Shown: positions 33,483 through 47,600 of the stretch, one piece after another | How positions within the stretch are numbered: position 1 is the first letter of the stretch | How the letters are laid out: each line of letters opens with the position of its first letter | Origin: Capitulum mitella | Lineage: Eukaryota > Arthropoda > Thecostraca > Pollicipedomorpha > Pollicipedidae | DNA: 64,000 nt | Assembly: GCA_030062745.1 (NCBI GenBank) | Contig: CP099843.1 | Span: forward strand, 19,820,997-19,884,996 | Direction: 5' to 3' | Translations under genes and position numbers: made by a program | The notes under the pieces: generated by a model | What the model saw: the letters and a program-made list of their open reading frames with translations, nothing else | Told to the model about the DNA's origin: nothing | The model's database searches: none

Positions 33483-36400
33483 GCAAGTATCATATCAACT
33501 TATATATTCTTCACAAGTGTTGAAATTCAGCAAAACTGTACGTCTTCCATGAATTATTCAGCGCAGTTTGACCAAGTTGTTTGTACCCCTTCTTTTTCAA
33601 CGGTTTTTCAGACATAGTGTGATCTCTTGACCTTTAGCATAACGTCATCCACGAATCTCCCGTCAAGTACGTACCCGCAAATCATGAGTAACGTTTTTCC
33701 ACGCACACCTTAACCTACCTCTTGCGGCAATCCGTCCCCCCCCCCCCTCCCCTTCCTTCCTTGGTTAAATTGCCCGCACTGGCGGATCCAGGGAGGACAT
33801 CTCGGCCATGCCCCCCAACTGCGGTTAGGGGGGCTAAACGGCCGTTTGGCCCCCCAAAACGACATGGGTATTGCTACTTAACCAGAGTTTTTCAGTTGCT
33901 GGAACTCCGAATCTAACCTATGGCCAGCGTCTTCCACTCCCCCGATGGCCTGCCACCCGTACTCAGCCGCTGAAGCACACTCCGAACCCACGGCCGTCAT
34001 CTTCCGTCCCCCCCCCCGTCAACGACTTCGCTGACCTATCATCTAGACTCGGGAAACTCTGGTTTGCCGCCCCCGCCCCCCCCCCAAATGGAGCCGCTTG
34101 ATCCGCCCCTGAGTGCCTATGTAAGGGTTGTGAAGAGAAATGCAGATCTTGAATCGTAATTAGTTCAGATTAACAACTGTCTGTTCAATAGAAGACCTCT
34201 ACGAACATAAGGACGTACTGTAGAACCAGATTTACGGATTTACAGTAAATCTGGTTCTACTCTTCTGGTTAATCTCTTCTGGCACTGTAGGGCCAGAAGA
34301 GGTAGGCTTTGGAAATGATGAGCAACTTGAAGTACGCGCTCATGTGGGATATAAGTCAATTGCCGAACTATATTTGTGTGCGATATAAACTGTTGTCTCC
34401 GAAGCTATTATCCGATATCCGAATTTCTGGGATAACAAAGGTTATTCCGGAATGATTATCATGCCAGAATACCGATAACCTTGCCATCCATCAAGAACGC
34501 TGCGATCATGATGTTAACCCTCGCCCGTATAGGGCCTCCTGCATAACGCGAACGTTTAAGGAGAGAGGGACGGTTGGTACGACCTCTTGGTCTTTTCCAC
34601 AGCTTGCGTCGTAAAGCGTCGCGGAAAACCAGCATGTTGCTCGTGACGAAATCTCGCGACTGGTATCACTTTTTAACCCGCGCCCGACTGTGGGTGGGCG
34701 CTATGCACGTTCGACTGGGAGGGGGCGGTTGATCGCCCTCCCCCCTCTAAAGCACGAACGGTTGGCCGCATGATAAAAATGAACACGTCGTTGGAAGGTT
34801 TGTGGCGAGTAGAGCTCGAAACCAGTCTCATTTTTTTAGTTTTGGACAATATGTAAGCCATTTACACCCTATACATGTTTTCTCATAGCCGCCTGCATGA
34901 GACCGAGAAACGCCTTGGATTTCAAGGGCTGTCATTAATAAAGTCTAGGTAAAGGTAACAGTGGACCGACAAAAGTCTCCAGATGCCGATACATTCCTAA
35001 TTTCTCCGATTTCTTTAATATGCATACGGAAACGTTGAGCTAAAGACACTACGATTTTCGCAACGCTGCATGGCCGGCGCCGCCGACGAAGACGGTGTGA
35101 AATTATCAAGGAACTAATTTTACCGTTTTTTTTCTCGAAATGTGTCATTCCAAGTGTTGTTCCTTGACCGTAATGGTTCTTCGGATGATTTCTGCCTAAA
35201 TTTTGAAAAAAATCGGCAGTTATCAGTTTTCACAGCTGTCAGAGGTTTATTCGCGAAAGTTTGTTTATTCGCAAAATATGCAATTTTTCGAAACTTTTTT
35301 CAGCTTCCTGGTATTAGTCGCAACTATGCAAGCCAGTTCTGCCATTTTCAACCTGATCTGAGTCATTCATCGCCGATTTTCATGGCAGTTTATTTTGACT
35401 CATAACACTTATTCGTGACCTGACCTCAGGTCAGTGATCGTAGGTCATTGAAACTCTGCGTATTGACAGAAACTGGATGTTTGGATCTCCCGACACTCAA
35501 ATTGTTTTAAAAAATTCCGTCAGTTTTCGAAGAAACGACAACTTATGTTGAGAACGGGCTTGACCTTAGGTCAGTGGACCATACATTTCCGAAAAATGCG
35601 AGATAGCACGTGTTGCATTTATCAAAATCTCCAACCCTTGAAATTTTTATTGTGATATCATGTGTTGAAAAAAGTTACAGGGCGCCAAACTTTTCTGGAC
35701 AGAGGTCCGTTTGACCTAACCTAGGTCAGATATTCGTAGTTGACCTGAGGTCAAAAATTGGATACAAGGTGTAAAAATGATCAAGCAAAAGTTCGTGGCG
35801 CTGCTCTTGTTTGTTCTCTCGCAATCTCGGAAAACCTCAGGGGGGGCGGCCAACCCCCCCCTCCTAGTCGGGGCGGGTTTAAGAGCTCAGATTTACGGAT
35901 GAATTTCCAGATGGAGTCAGAGGTTAAAAATTGGCAGCAAATTGGTGCTTTTCGAATTTAAACGCAAATGAACGCCAAAGAGTAACATGTGATGAAACGG
36001 ATATATTGTTCACCAATAAATTATGAGTCTATTTGTACATCACACGATTGTATTTTACCTATGGAGTGCGCTCCAGGTCATGCTAGGTCAATCCTTGTCA
36101 TGCCGGACCGTCGGCTTAAACGCGCCGCGGAGCTGCAGAAGCATTTTTGTGGATAATAATAGATGTTGGAGTCAAACGTAGCATCTCAGTTAACAAGCAC
36201 TATTGTTTAATGACATATGAAGGTCATCGTAAGTCATCCAAGGTCCTATCAAGTCATCCAAAGTTATCTGAAGCCAGCGACCTAGAATGACCTCGGATTA
36301 ACCTGTCCCCGACTGAGGGGCAGTTAACTGCCCCCCTGGGGTTTTTCTAGGATTGCGAGAGAACGAACAAACACAGAGTCACGAAACTTCGTGTACCTTT

Positions 36401-39400
36401 TGATTCATCAATTTTACATCTCATGTCAAAATTTTGACCTCAGGTCAGGTCAGGTGCCTGACCTAGGTCAGGTCAAACAGACCTATGTCAAAAAAAATTT
36501 AGCGCCCTCTAATTTTTTCGCAAAACAAGATATCGTAATAATACTTTCAGGGATTAGTGATCGTGATAGATGCAACAAATCTGCTATCTCAAATTTTTTG
36601 GAATTTTCCGGGTCATTGACCTAAGGTCAAGCCTAATTTTAACACATGTCGTCGTTTTTTCGAAAATTGACAGAATATTTCATGACATTTTTAGTGTGGA
36701 CTGAAGCAGACATCTAGTTACCGTCATTGGGAAAAAGTATCAATGACTTCCAGCCATTGACCTGAGGTCAGGCCATGAATAACTGTTGTGAGCCAAATTG
36801 TACCACTGTCAAAACCGACAATGAATTACTCAGAATGGGTAGAAAATGGCAGAACTAACTTGGACAAACGTAAGTAATACCAGGAACCTCAAAAAGTTTG
36901 AAAAAGTAGCATATTTTAGAAATAAACAGGCTTTCGCGAATAAAGGTCCGCCAGTTTTGTAGACTGGTAACTAATGAATTTTTCCAAAATTTAAGCATGA
37001 AAAACCATCACAAGAATCACTAAGATCAATAAAACTTACATAGATAGGTTTTTTTCGCGAAAATAAAGGAACACTAAAATTAGTTCCCGTCAATTTGGTG
37101 CTGCATACGGCAGCAGCGCACACAGACAGCTGGCGGGAGAACTGCCGTGTCTTTAACTTAACCTTTCGGCGTATATATTGAACAAATTTGGGAAATTAGA
37201 CGTGTATCGGCATCCGCGGACCTTTACTTGTGCGCTGGTGCCTTTACCTATGCGTTATTAGTCACGGTCCTTGAGATTGAGGCCATTTCTCGGTCTCATG
37301 CAATCGGCTATGAGAAAACATATATAGGGCGTAAATTGCTTACATATTATCTAAAACTAAAAACGAGACCAGTTTCGAGCTCTACTCGTCACAAGCTTTC
37401 CAACGGTATGCTTATTGTTATCCTGCGACCAACCGTTCGTGAGTTAGAGGGGAGGCGGCCAACTGCCCCCCCCCAGTCGTCCATGTTCGAAACCGACCGA
37501 CGGTGGTGCGCGGGTTAACTAAAAATCGTAAATGAGATGCCTTAAAATCGTTTTTCGAATTGATATCCAACACAAAATCTAATTTCAGGCATCCGTAGTA
37601 TTGCAGACTCATCACTCCGCGACCGACTCCGCTGCGCCCGTCGGAGCCAAAGTCAGGCGTTCGCTGCATTGCGTCATCTTTTGATGGAATAAAAAATAAA
37701 CTGCATCAAATTTATGTCATTCGATTTTTACACCTCAAACAATCCGAATATATAGGTTGTTGTGTGATATCCATTTCCTATCGCATTACCAAAGATGAAA
37801 AGTAACGTTCTTCCCGCCGTGGCTTATAACCTCAGTTTCATCCTCGATAATCCCGGTAATGAGCATAAACCTATTAAATCTATGTATAGAGTTATAGGAC
37901 ATACAGTTGGAATCAACTGAAATATATATATATACATAGGTGGGCACTGGTCCGTTACTCCGTTAGTCCGTTACTAACGAAGTTACTTTTTTGAGTAACG
38001 GAGTAACGGACCCGTTACTTTTATTTTACTGTAACGGACTGAGTAACGGGAGTTACTTTTGTGGTCCGTTACTCCGTTACTTTTTGGTCCGTTACTCCGT
38101 TACTCCGTTACTCCGTTACTTTTTAAACTCCTTACAGACACCGCCCGGCTGTATTTGCATCGGCACACGCCATTGGCTACTTGAATAGCCAACACCCAAT
38201 AGCGTGCGGCGATACAAGCGCGGCTGGGCGCGCACTCAGCTGACAATCGCGGAGTAGAATTGTTGACAATATTCGTCAGCTGATAAACGTTGACGGCAAG
38301 CTGGCGGCAATGGTTCAGTATAAAGGCCAGCTGACTTTGGTCTCTTTTGGGACAAAAGTATTGCATTATGCGTAAGTGTGATATGCCTTAAAATTATAAA
38401 TTAACCAGTCGTCATTTTTCAGGCTAAAAGATATCAAAGTTATTGTCATTTGTACTGGAACAGCCAGCTGACGGCAGTATTCAATGTTGTCTCAAGTTAG
38501 TCACGGATTGCTTACCACCGCCACACGGTTCCCCGCCAAGATCACTCAAGGCTGTTGAGCACATGATTACTGCCGTCATGGCCTTGGATCTGTGATGTCC
38601 ATGGGGCGATGGAGTGGTGATTGATTCTTGACTGGCCTGAAATTTTAACTACCTGACACTAAAATGTCCCATCAAGGCGTCTTTACGCCGCCACTGGAGG
38701 TCGAAAACCTTGACTCCGAGTCCGACGGTGCCTCAGCTTCGGAGGCAGAGGACGAGCCCGGTCTGGGTCACCCATGGCCACATCTAGAAACGTACTTTGA
38801 GTTAAAGGAGGAGGGGAAAAACGTCATTTTTACGTATGTCCTGTGCCGACCGAAAGAGGTTATAATCAAGGGTCACAAGAGTAGCCTTTCAAACTTAAAG
38901 GCACATATCAAGAGGAAGCATTATTTACGGTATTTCCAGGTGAGAACAGAATTTGCACAATAAGTTGTCAGAAGTGAAGCATAATTATGAAGCTTGTCGA
39001 CTATTCTTGGACTATTTGCCTTAACCATATTCTCTGCAGGCAGTGAGATTCACATTACCCTGGGGGGGCAGATCTGCGGTAATCTACCTTTCGGCCGACG
39101 CTTACGCGTAATTTTTGGAGACGCGGAAGTGGCAACACAAGTTGTGTGAACAATTTAGCCCATTCAGGTATTTTTCTAAGCACTGGTCCCTACTGGATGT
39201 GTAAACTGACTTTGTTAGGTAACTCTTGAATTTTGATTCAGTTGACACATGCTTGCGTTCAGCCGATACGAGCTAACCAAACCAAAAAACAGGCAAATGG
39301 AACCTAACAAAAAATTAGTTTTACATGCCCATCTAGGGCAGTCCCTGCAACCATACAGTAGGTTTTAGGTTAGGTTAGGTTAAATCATTTTTAACTTGGA

Positions 39401-41608
39401 TGACAGGCTACACTGTCCATGCGATTCGAGTTACCACTCCTGCGTTCCCGAAAAAAATATCAACTGGCCGAAACACCTTTCGGCTGACATTATTTTTTGT
39501 AGACGCAGAAGTGAGGACCCAAACTCAAACATGATATGAGCCGTTGCCACTTTTGCACCTTCGAAAAACATGCATTGGCCGAAAGGGGAAGATTACCAAT
39601 TCTGTCCCCTCCCCTCCCCGCCCTTCCAGAGATCTCGAGATGCATCCGTCCATTGTTGATGGGATGAATGCCATTTAATATGTTTCAACGAGATCTCCAA
39701 TTCCGGACCCCAAAAATTCAAAAATTGCAAAAATAGGGCGTGGGGCAAACAAACTCCAAAATTTGGGGATTTTTTAAATGTCACTGCGGCCGTGTTTACC
39801 AACCAATTTTCACGGGAATAACACGGTTCAGCTTGGAATGTCCAAGTCTTTTATATACCGAAAGCTGAAATTTAAAATAGAAAACCATAGGCAGTTCCAG
39901 GGAGGGCAAGAAGGGTGATTTTTGAGATAAGAAATTCCTTTGTTTTTGTTTGTTTTAGGTGATATAAACATCAGATGTACAACTAGCAAGCCATTTTAAG
40001 TTTATATGTAGCGCAGAGGTAGATCCAGGTAAACAAAATTGGGAGGGCACCATAAGTACAATAGTGTGCTCCCCCATTTTTACAGTACCTGGATGTGCGT
40101 TCGCCTGAAAATGTATGTGCATACGCATTGTTTAGGATGTGTATGACTATATAAATGAGTCAGTGATCTTTATTTCTACTCAGAATGTCACGATAGTGAA
40201 CCGCACAACTTTGCAGCTTCACGCAGAGCACATTACCGCCGAAAACGGGGGCTTGGAACCGCCTCTGCGGGACCGATTTTTTTTAAATGTTGACAAAACA
40301 CGTGTGTTTCAATTCCATGAAATGCCAGAAAATCTTGTGGCGCTGCGGCAAACAGTGTGGGAGCGACAAGCAAAAAGACACGGGTAGCAGAATCTGCCCC
40401 CCCCCCCACAGGGAATAGGGTTAAATGAAGTGTTTTAACCCGTCTCCGGCCGGGCTCAGAATGCCCTTTGCCCGGCCGGAGGGGGAGCGCGGATTTCCGC
40501 ACCTCCCAGGATCTCGGCTCCCATATATCGCACGGAAAAAAGGAAAACACCGGCGGAAAGGTTTTGTCAAACCGAGACGAAAACGTTCAAGAGTTTTGAC
40601 CTCAGGTCAATTTTGAGGCCACCAGACGCGATGAAAGGTCAAAACACGTCCTTGGAATTAGGCAAATAGACACAATACCTTGTCCCTGAAAAGCTGAACT
40701 TAAGCAACATATACTGAACCGTAAGACGATAGCAAGTTCATTGATATCAATTTTGGCCTTTCACAGGGATCAGGTCAGGTCACGTCATCGTTGCAAAATG
40801 CACCACTTGTGAACGGTTAACATCCTCCGTTGCATCTTACTTATGACCATGTTTTTATAGCTAATTTGTCTTTTCAAGGGTGCTGAAGAGGTACTAAGCA
40901 CCTTTTTTAGTCTTTTATTTCACAATAATAAAATCCATATCAGTCATGTTTTTTGAGTCCTTCGTCGTTTGGTATTAAAAAAACGTCAGGGGTATCAGGA
41001 ATCTTACCTCCACGCACGCGCTCGTACACAAACTAATACACACATAATTTCAAAACAAAACAAGAAGTTCGCGAGACCGAAACGAGCTCTGAACGGAGAC
41101 CATTATGTTCAGGGCGGATACTTCGAGAGGCATTGTTGATCAAACCCAGTCGATAGATGTCCGCTGTTTGTCGCATTTTGCATGCGTCCGCTCCAGCGCC
41201 GGTTGTTCCCGCTCCGTCGGCACCGCGGGCAATGAGCAGGAATTCGTTGGTTTGAACATTGTGGCTAACACAGTGGTAGAATACCCGCCGCGGCTGTTGT
41301 CCCGGCGCCGCCGACTCTACAACGGCTAGTGAGGGCAGTGGGCAGCTAGCGGAGTGTTTTGGGTAAGCGCTTTTTGTTTCTTCCCTTTGTATATGGAATG
41401 CGTTTTACAACCACAAAGCAGCATAAAAGACTTAAAACCCGCGTTCGCTTGGTTTTCACTGCATTTAAAAAAGTAACGGAATAACAGAGTAACGGTAACT
41501 TCCGTTACTTTTTAAGGCAGAGTAACGGAGTAACGAGTAACGGACTGGCTTTTTTGAGTAACGGAATAACGAGTAACGAAGTTACATTTTTTAGTAACGA
41601 TGCCCACC

Positions 41609-41667
<59 letters not shown>

Positions 41668-44600
41668 CAGTTGATTCCAACCGTATATATATATATATAT
41701 ATATATGTAGTTGAAGTGCATAAATCAATATATATATATATATATATATATATGTTGATTTATACACTCCAGCTGTCTTGCAGTGAGACAAAAGTGAGAC
41801 CGTTGTGAACCGGCCGCGTCGGCGCGCGAAAACAGCTGACATGGTTCCCGTTATGACGTCATAGCTCGTTAACAGCGCAACGGAGAAGGAAGTTTTTTTC
41901 TCTATAAGATGCGGAAAGGATGTCCCAGAACGTTCATCAAGATTCAGATGGATCAAACAAACTGTTCGCAAGATGCCCTCGAAAAACCTCTGGGGGTTAC
42001 ATCGGTCGCACCCCCGATCTGGGCGAGGGTTAAGTAACCTGGATGGTGCTTGCTGGAAATGACGACTTATGCTTGTCGCGATAATGTATCTTTGTTTTTT
42101 TTCAGAGAGACTGTACTTTGTCACCCTGCGATCATACATTCGGCCGAAGTCAACAGTGAATACTCACTATTTTTGTGTTGATGACGAGCTGGTATACGAA
42201 AACTTTTACTGCGACTTCGGCCCCCTGAATTTGGCCATGTTATACAGATATTGTACTAAGCTGACCAGAAAACTGAAGGTAAGAACGTCTATGAAGGTAA
42301 AATGTGTTTCATAATTTTCAGGTGGTTCTGTCTCACAACTAATTGGTATTGCCTATGCAGAGAGGACGTAGGGTTATTGTTATGCATGCTCATGGACGCC
42401 AGCGTGTGTCTGTGCATCTATGAGTCAGGGACGTAGCCAATGGGGGAGCCATGGGGACCATACCCCATGGCCGCCGTGCTGTTTTTTTTTCACCAAGGCC
42501 GCCAATCCTCCCACCCTCAGCTGGCTTATTTTAGCTAGTGTCGTCGTGACTTGATTCTGCTTACGTGTCTTAATTAATAGCTGTGACGCCCTCTCGTCAT
42601 TTGTTCGCAGTGATATTCACCCTTCGCGCTCCACCGCCGTATCTTTGCTTGTTACAACCCGTTACGACTTGACCTAGCCTACCCAGCCACTGCAGGGAAC
42701 AGGATGGCATGACATTCTGAATGAGAGCAGTCTGGTATTTGGGGGTTCTCTTGACTCACTCAGGAAGAAGGTTTGCATTTTTTGTGCAGACGATGGGCAG
42801 AAACATGTTTAGTCATCTCCGGCCCGCATTTGATGACATTGCGATCCACTCCTAACTGGGCATACTAGACTCGGCCTATGATTTAGTTTTTGTGGCGCGG
42901 GCATTCATTCGGATCGATGCCTTGGTCCAGGACTCATCTTATTGGTAGGAAATGATAGCTGAGTCCGGTTGCACCTGGCTGGAACTATAATGATCGGAGA
43001 ATACACTTGTTTTGGGACTGCAAGAAGATTGCCGACATACGGATTAGAACTAGTGAAAATTACATTTTCACCTCTTTTGAGACGAAACCACTAACAGTCA
43101 GCATATTCTGCTGTGAGATTATTGTCTTGACGCATTACAATACCAATGAAATCTCTGTGTTGACCGCGGTTCTATTTTTGGAGTTTCCAAAGCTGTGGAA
43201 TATGAACCACGCGGAATATGTGAAAGCGATTTTGAAAAAGCCCCATTTCTTTTTAACATCTGTTTTGGCATTTCCGATCGTTGCTATAAAGAAGGCAGAG
43301 TGTCAGGGATAGAGGAATTTTTTCGGACTGCTGTCCTCGTCTTGTGTACGATCATTAACCCGCGCCCGACTGGCAGTCGGCGCCGATCACGCCCTGGGGA
43401 CGTGAGTGGGGGGGGGGGGTTGGCCGCACCCTCTAAATCAGGAACGATGAAAAAATAAGTACAGCGCTGGAAAGCCCGTGGCAAGTAGAACTCGAAACTG
43501 GTCTCATTTTTAGTTTTGGATAATATGTAAGCCGTTTACGCCCTATGTATTTTCACAGCCGACTGCATGACGTCGAGAAGCGGCTTGGACCTCAAAGGCT
43601 GTGACCAATAAAATCTAGGTAAAGGCACCAACGAACGGGTAAATGTCCGCGGATGCCGATATATGCCTAATTTCCCTGATTTGCTCATTATCTACGCCGA
43701 AACGTTGAGTTCAAGACATGGTGATTTTCGCGCCGATTGCCGGCGGGCGACGTAGCCGAACGCGGTATGAAATTAAAGGGAACTAATTCCATTGGTTCTT
43801 TATTTTTGTGACAGAAGCCTTTCCATGTAATTTTTATAGATTCTAGTCGTTCTTGTGATGGTTTCTCATGCTTAGATTTTGGAATAATTGGGTAGTTATC
43901 AGTAGCGACGGCGGAAAAGGGGGGGGGCGGTCGCCCCCCCCCCGAAATTTCGACCACTGTACCAAGCACAATCGTAAAAAATCAGTCTTACGCTATGAAG
44001 AAAAGAAAAAAGTCATTATGGGAACATCGGCGACAGACGATAACAGCCATCGCGAAACTGAGTACAAATCCGGAGGTTTTTTTCGGATATGGTAGGCATT
44101 AAATTTGATGGTACTAGGCGCGCATTATAAGACGCGGCGATTCTAGCGATGATTTCAAAAGTAATCAGGACAAGTGTACGCGGCAGCCTTTTGTACCACA
44201 CATGACGTCAATAGGGAGAGATATAACCGTTTTTGTAGACATTAATACATGTGCATAGGAACAGGGGAAGGGTGGAGGGCGGGGTCATGGTCCCCACTTT
44301 TTGGAAATTTAACATTAACCCTATGAAGAAAATTATATCATATTTATTATATGCTACCCCCGTGTGATTTTAGCGTCATTCAGCTTGACGTATGTTGAGA
44401 TTCTTTTTTGTATACCATGTGTAGTAGTTTTGGACATGAAACTGATTGTTAATCCTTTGGGCACTCTGGCAAGATGGTACCGTCCATCACAGTGGCGTAG
44501 CCAAGGGGGGGCAAAGGAGCCATGCTCCCCCTCCCCGCTGGAGGCCAAGCGGAGCCACCTGGCGGCTGAGTGGGCCACCTGGGACCGAAGGCCCCAGTTC

Positions 44601-47600
44601 TTTGTGTGAGGCGTGAGGCGTGAGGTGATAGCGTGAGGCACACGCTGAGCGTCTTACACTGTCCGAAACAGACAATCAAAACAAAATAAGAATATTCTAC
44701 GCATTAAAGAAGACTTACGAACCGAAAGAAAACGTACTCCGAATATACAAGGATACTTTATGCTACAAAGAGAGAACCGTGGTCTGAATGAACGTTTAGG
44801 GGCCCTTGCTAACTTGTAGGGGAGTTCACTGCTTATCTGGGGAGGGCCTCCTGTCGACCAATAAAGGGCCCCTGCCAGCGTCTGAAGGGACCTTCTTGCG
44901 GTCTGGGAGAAGGCCCCTGCCCATGCCCCCAGAGGAAGACAGGGGCCCTTTACAGACAGATAGGGTGCCCCCTACAGACAGGCAGTGACCGCCCCCCCCC
45001 CCCCGGCCAACAGGGGCCACTAAACGATCATTCAGGAGTCCCTGCTTTCCTGTACAGATGCCATTGCCGGCCTGTAAAAGGCACCCGCCAGGTCGGCAGG
45101 AACGTCTTTACATGCGAGTATGGGCTCCCTTTACACTTCAGCGAGGCATCTTTACAAACCGACAGTAATTTTCACCACATGGGGCCCCACTGATTACGAG
45201 GGCCACGCGGGGATCCAAAGGGGGAGCAATTGGGATGATCGCCCCCTCCCCACTGAGGTCTGAGAAGGGGTTCCTGTCAGACTTAAAAGGAGTCCCGAAA
45301 GGGCCCCGTATGAGCTTCACGGGGTCTCTATAAGAACCTGACGGCCTCTTCATGCAGCCAGAAAGGCCTCCTGGAGGGCTAGATGACCTCTGAGACGCAT
45401 AGAGGGCCCCTGAAGCTCTCAAAGGCCCTCTGAGACCACAACAGGGTCCCAACACGGCAGAGAGTTCCCGAGACCGCCAGACGGCTCATAGGGCCCCTGA
45501 GACGGCCAAGATGAGGACTGAGTCCCTAGGGGGCCCCTGTGAGTGAAAAGCCGAAGGTTCTTGATGTAGTCAAAGGGTCTCCGGAAGGGTAAATGAGACC
45601 CTGACACGGTAAGATGGCCCCGAAGATAGGAAGAAGGGTCCTTGAAACTCTTCGAGGGCCCCTGGGACCGCAAGGGGCCCCAACGCGGCAAAGGGTCCAT
45701 GAGATCGCTGACATTGCCAGAGAGGCACCTGTGACGGAAAGAATTTTAGACAGTGCCTGGCACGGCACAAGGAGACCCTTGCCAGCCAGAAGGGCCCCTG
45801 AACGGGGATTCGTCGGTAACCTGCTCAGTCTCGAGAGGAGCCACAAATGGGCTACATGGGCTACTTTTTGAAACTTTGGGGGTTCTTGATGCTGTCAGGG
45901 GCCCCCGGGAAGGTCAGGTGGTTTCTGGGACGGCAAGATGGGCCTGTACACCGCAGATGACCCCTGAGACCGCCAAAAAGGTCGCACGGCTCCTGCGAGA
46001 CAATGACGATAAGAGTGTCTCTGAGACGGTATTTGGGCTTTATGGGGGCGCTGGTCGGCCAGAGGGTCCCCGAGTGTAATAAGCGGGCTCCTGGCACGGG
46101 CAAGATCCCCTGGGACTGCCAGCGAGGCCCATGAAGCGCCAACAAAACGGTTAGAGTTGTTACGGCTAGAGGGGCCCTAAAAAACTGCCAGATATACCTC
46201 ATGTAACAGAGGAAGGCCCCCGATACAGCCATTGGAACCACCGGACACGTTCAGAGGGTCTATGACACTGCACAGGGGCCCTGGAATTGCCAAAAGGTCT
46301 TTTGTAACTGCCAGAGGGTCCTAAGATGCCAAAAATGTTTCCTCGAGACGATAAGAGGAGTATCCAGGACCGCAGGGGTCCACTGAGACTGCTAGAGAGG
46401 GACCTTTGAGACTGCTAACTAGAAGTCTCTAACAATAGGGACCACTGAGACGACCAGAGAGGCCACTGAAACTACTAGACCTTGAGACGTCCAGACTGCT
46501 CGTGAAATGGCCAAAGAACTTAGACGATTGCAAGAGGCGCCCGTCACACCAGAGAGAGACTTACACAGGGCCCTTTTTTAGTGCCTGAGGAGCTCCTTAG
46601 ACGGCAAAAACGTCCTAGGGACGACAGGAAGGAATCCAAGATGGTTTAATCGTCTCTGAAACTGCGAGATGGGTCCCCGAGACTGTCCGAGGTGCTCCTG
46701 AAACTGTCAAAGGAGCGCCTGAGACGTCCCGCAGGACACGTGAAACTGTAAAAGGAACCTGAGACCACTAGAGGATCCTGGCACGGCAGACGGCCCTAGA
46801 CCACCAAAAGTGCTCCTGAAACTGCAAAGAGGGAACCTAAACTAAGCTGACCTAAACTAAACTAACCTAACCTAAAAAAAATCCGGAAGCTACGGGATTG
46901 GGGGAGGAGGGGGACAGACGGGCTCCTGGACCAGATACAGACACGACATTTTAAATGAAGGGAAGGACGGAGCCGCCTAAAATCTCGCCGTTTTTGTCAT
47001 ATTTCGGGCACACGCAAACAAAACGCAGAATTTTCTGAAATAAGATGACGGGTTTGAGTTTTTCGGTTATTTTATATCGTAAAAACCAAAATTACACCAT
47101 TTTCCATATCTGAAGGGCAAAAAAGGGGGCCCCGCGCTGACTATTTGCCTCCACCCCTCTCCCCCGCCTTAGCGAAATCCTGGATCCGCCCTTGGCGAGG
47201 GTTCCCATTGGTTTCGAGGGTCCCCTTGATCCGATTGGTCCTCCCCCTGGGAGAAATCCTGGCTACGCCTCTGGTTCATTATGTCAGAGATTTGGTGCTG
47301 GCATTGTTACATTATGTGTGTGTGGGTGACAGGCAAAGCTGCTTTGGCAAGTGTTTGACATAATGATTTCGTTCTCGTGTGATAGTCTGTAAGAGCTTTG
47401 TTACTAAGCGTCGAGTTATACTTTTATGTTGTGGGAGGAAACTCCTTTCGACCGTTTACAAATGTGTTTTAATAACAAGCAGAGTAACAAGCAGAAGTTT
47501 GCATCATTCGGCATGACGCAGATGGATGCCCAAGGGCAAAGACCTGAAAAATGGCGATGGGTACAGACCCGAATGGAAGAAATCTACGCATTTTGGAGAA

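Larger units (their letters stand above)
37935..41612 (+). mobile_element. hAT-like DNA transposon, degenerate (3678 bp)
   Basis: Termini are CATAGGTGGGCACTGG and, read inward from the right, CATAGGTGGGCATCG. Both are followed by many copies of a GTAACGGAGTAAC/GTTACTCCGTTAC motif (37950-38125 and 41470-41600), a typical subterminal array for transposase binding. Each flank is TATATATA, compatible with an 8-bp target duplication though uninformative in a TA tract. A BED-finger exon lies at 38664-38939; the rest of the transposase is not recognisable. Confidence 0.75.

Noticed and set aside
41554..42139. ORFs with repeated Ile-Tyr
   Set aside because: Translations of (TA)n microsatellites.
44354..46241. 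Many 60-130-codon ORFs in the Gly/Pro-rich satellite
   Set aside because: No domain, no splice logic and overlapping on both strands; explained by the degenerate satellite inside a nested transposon.
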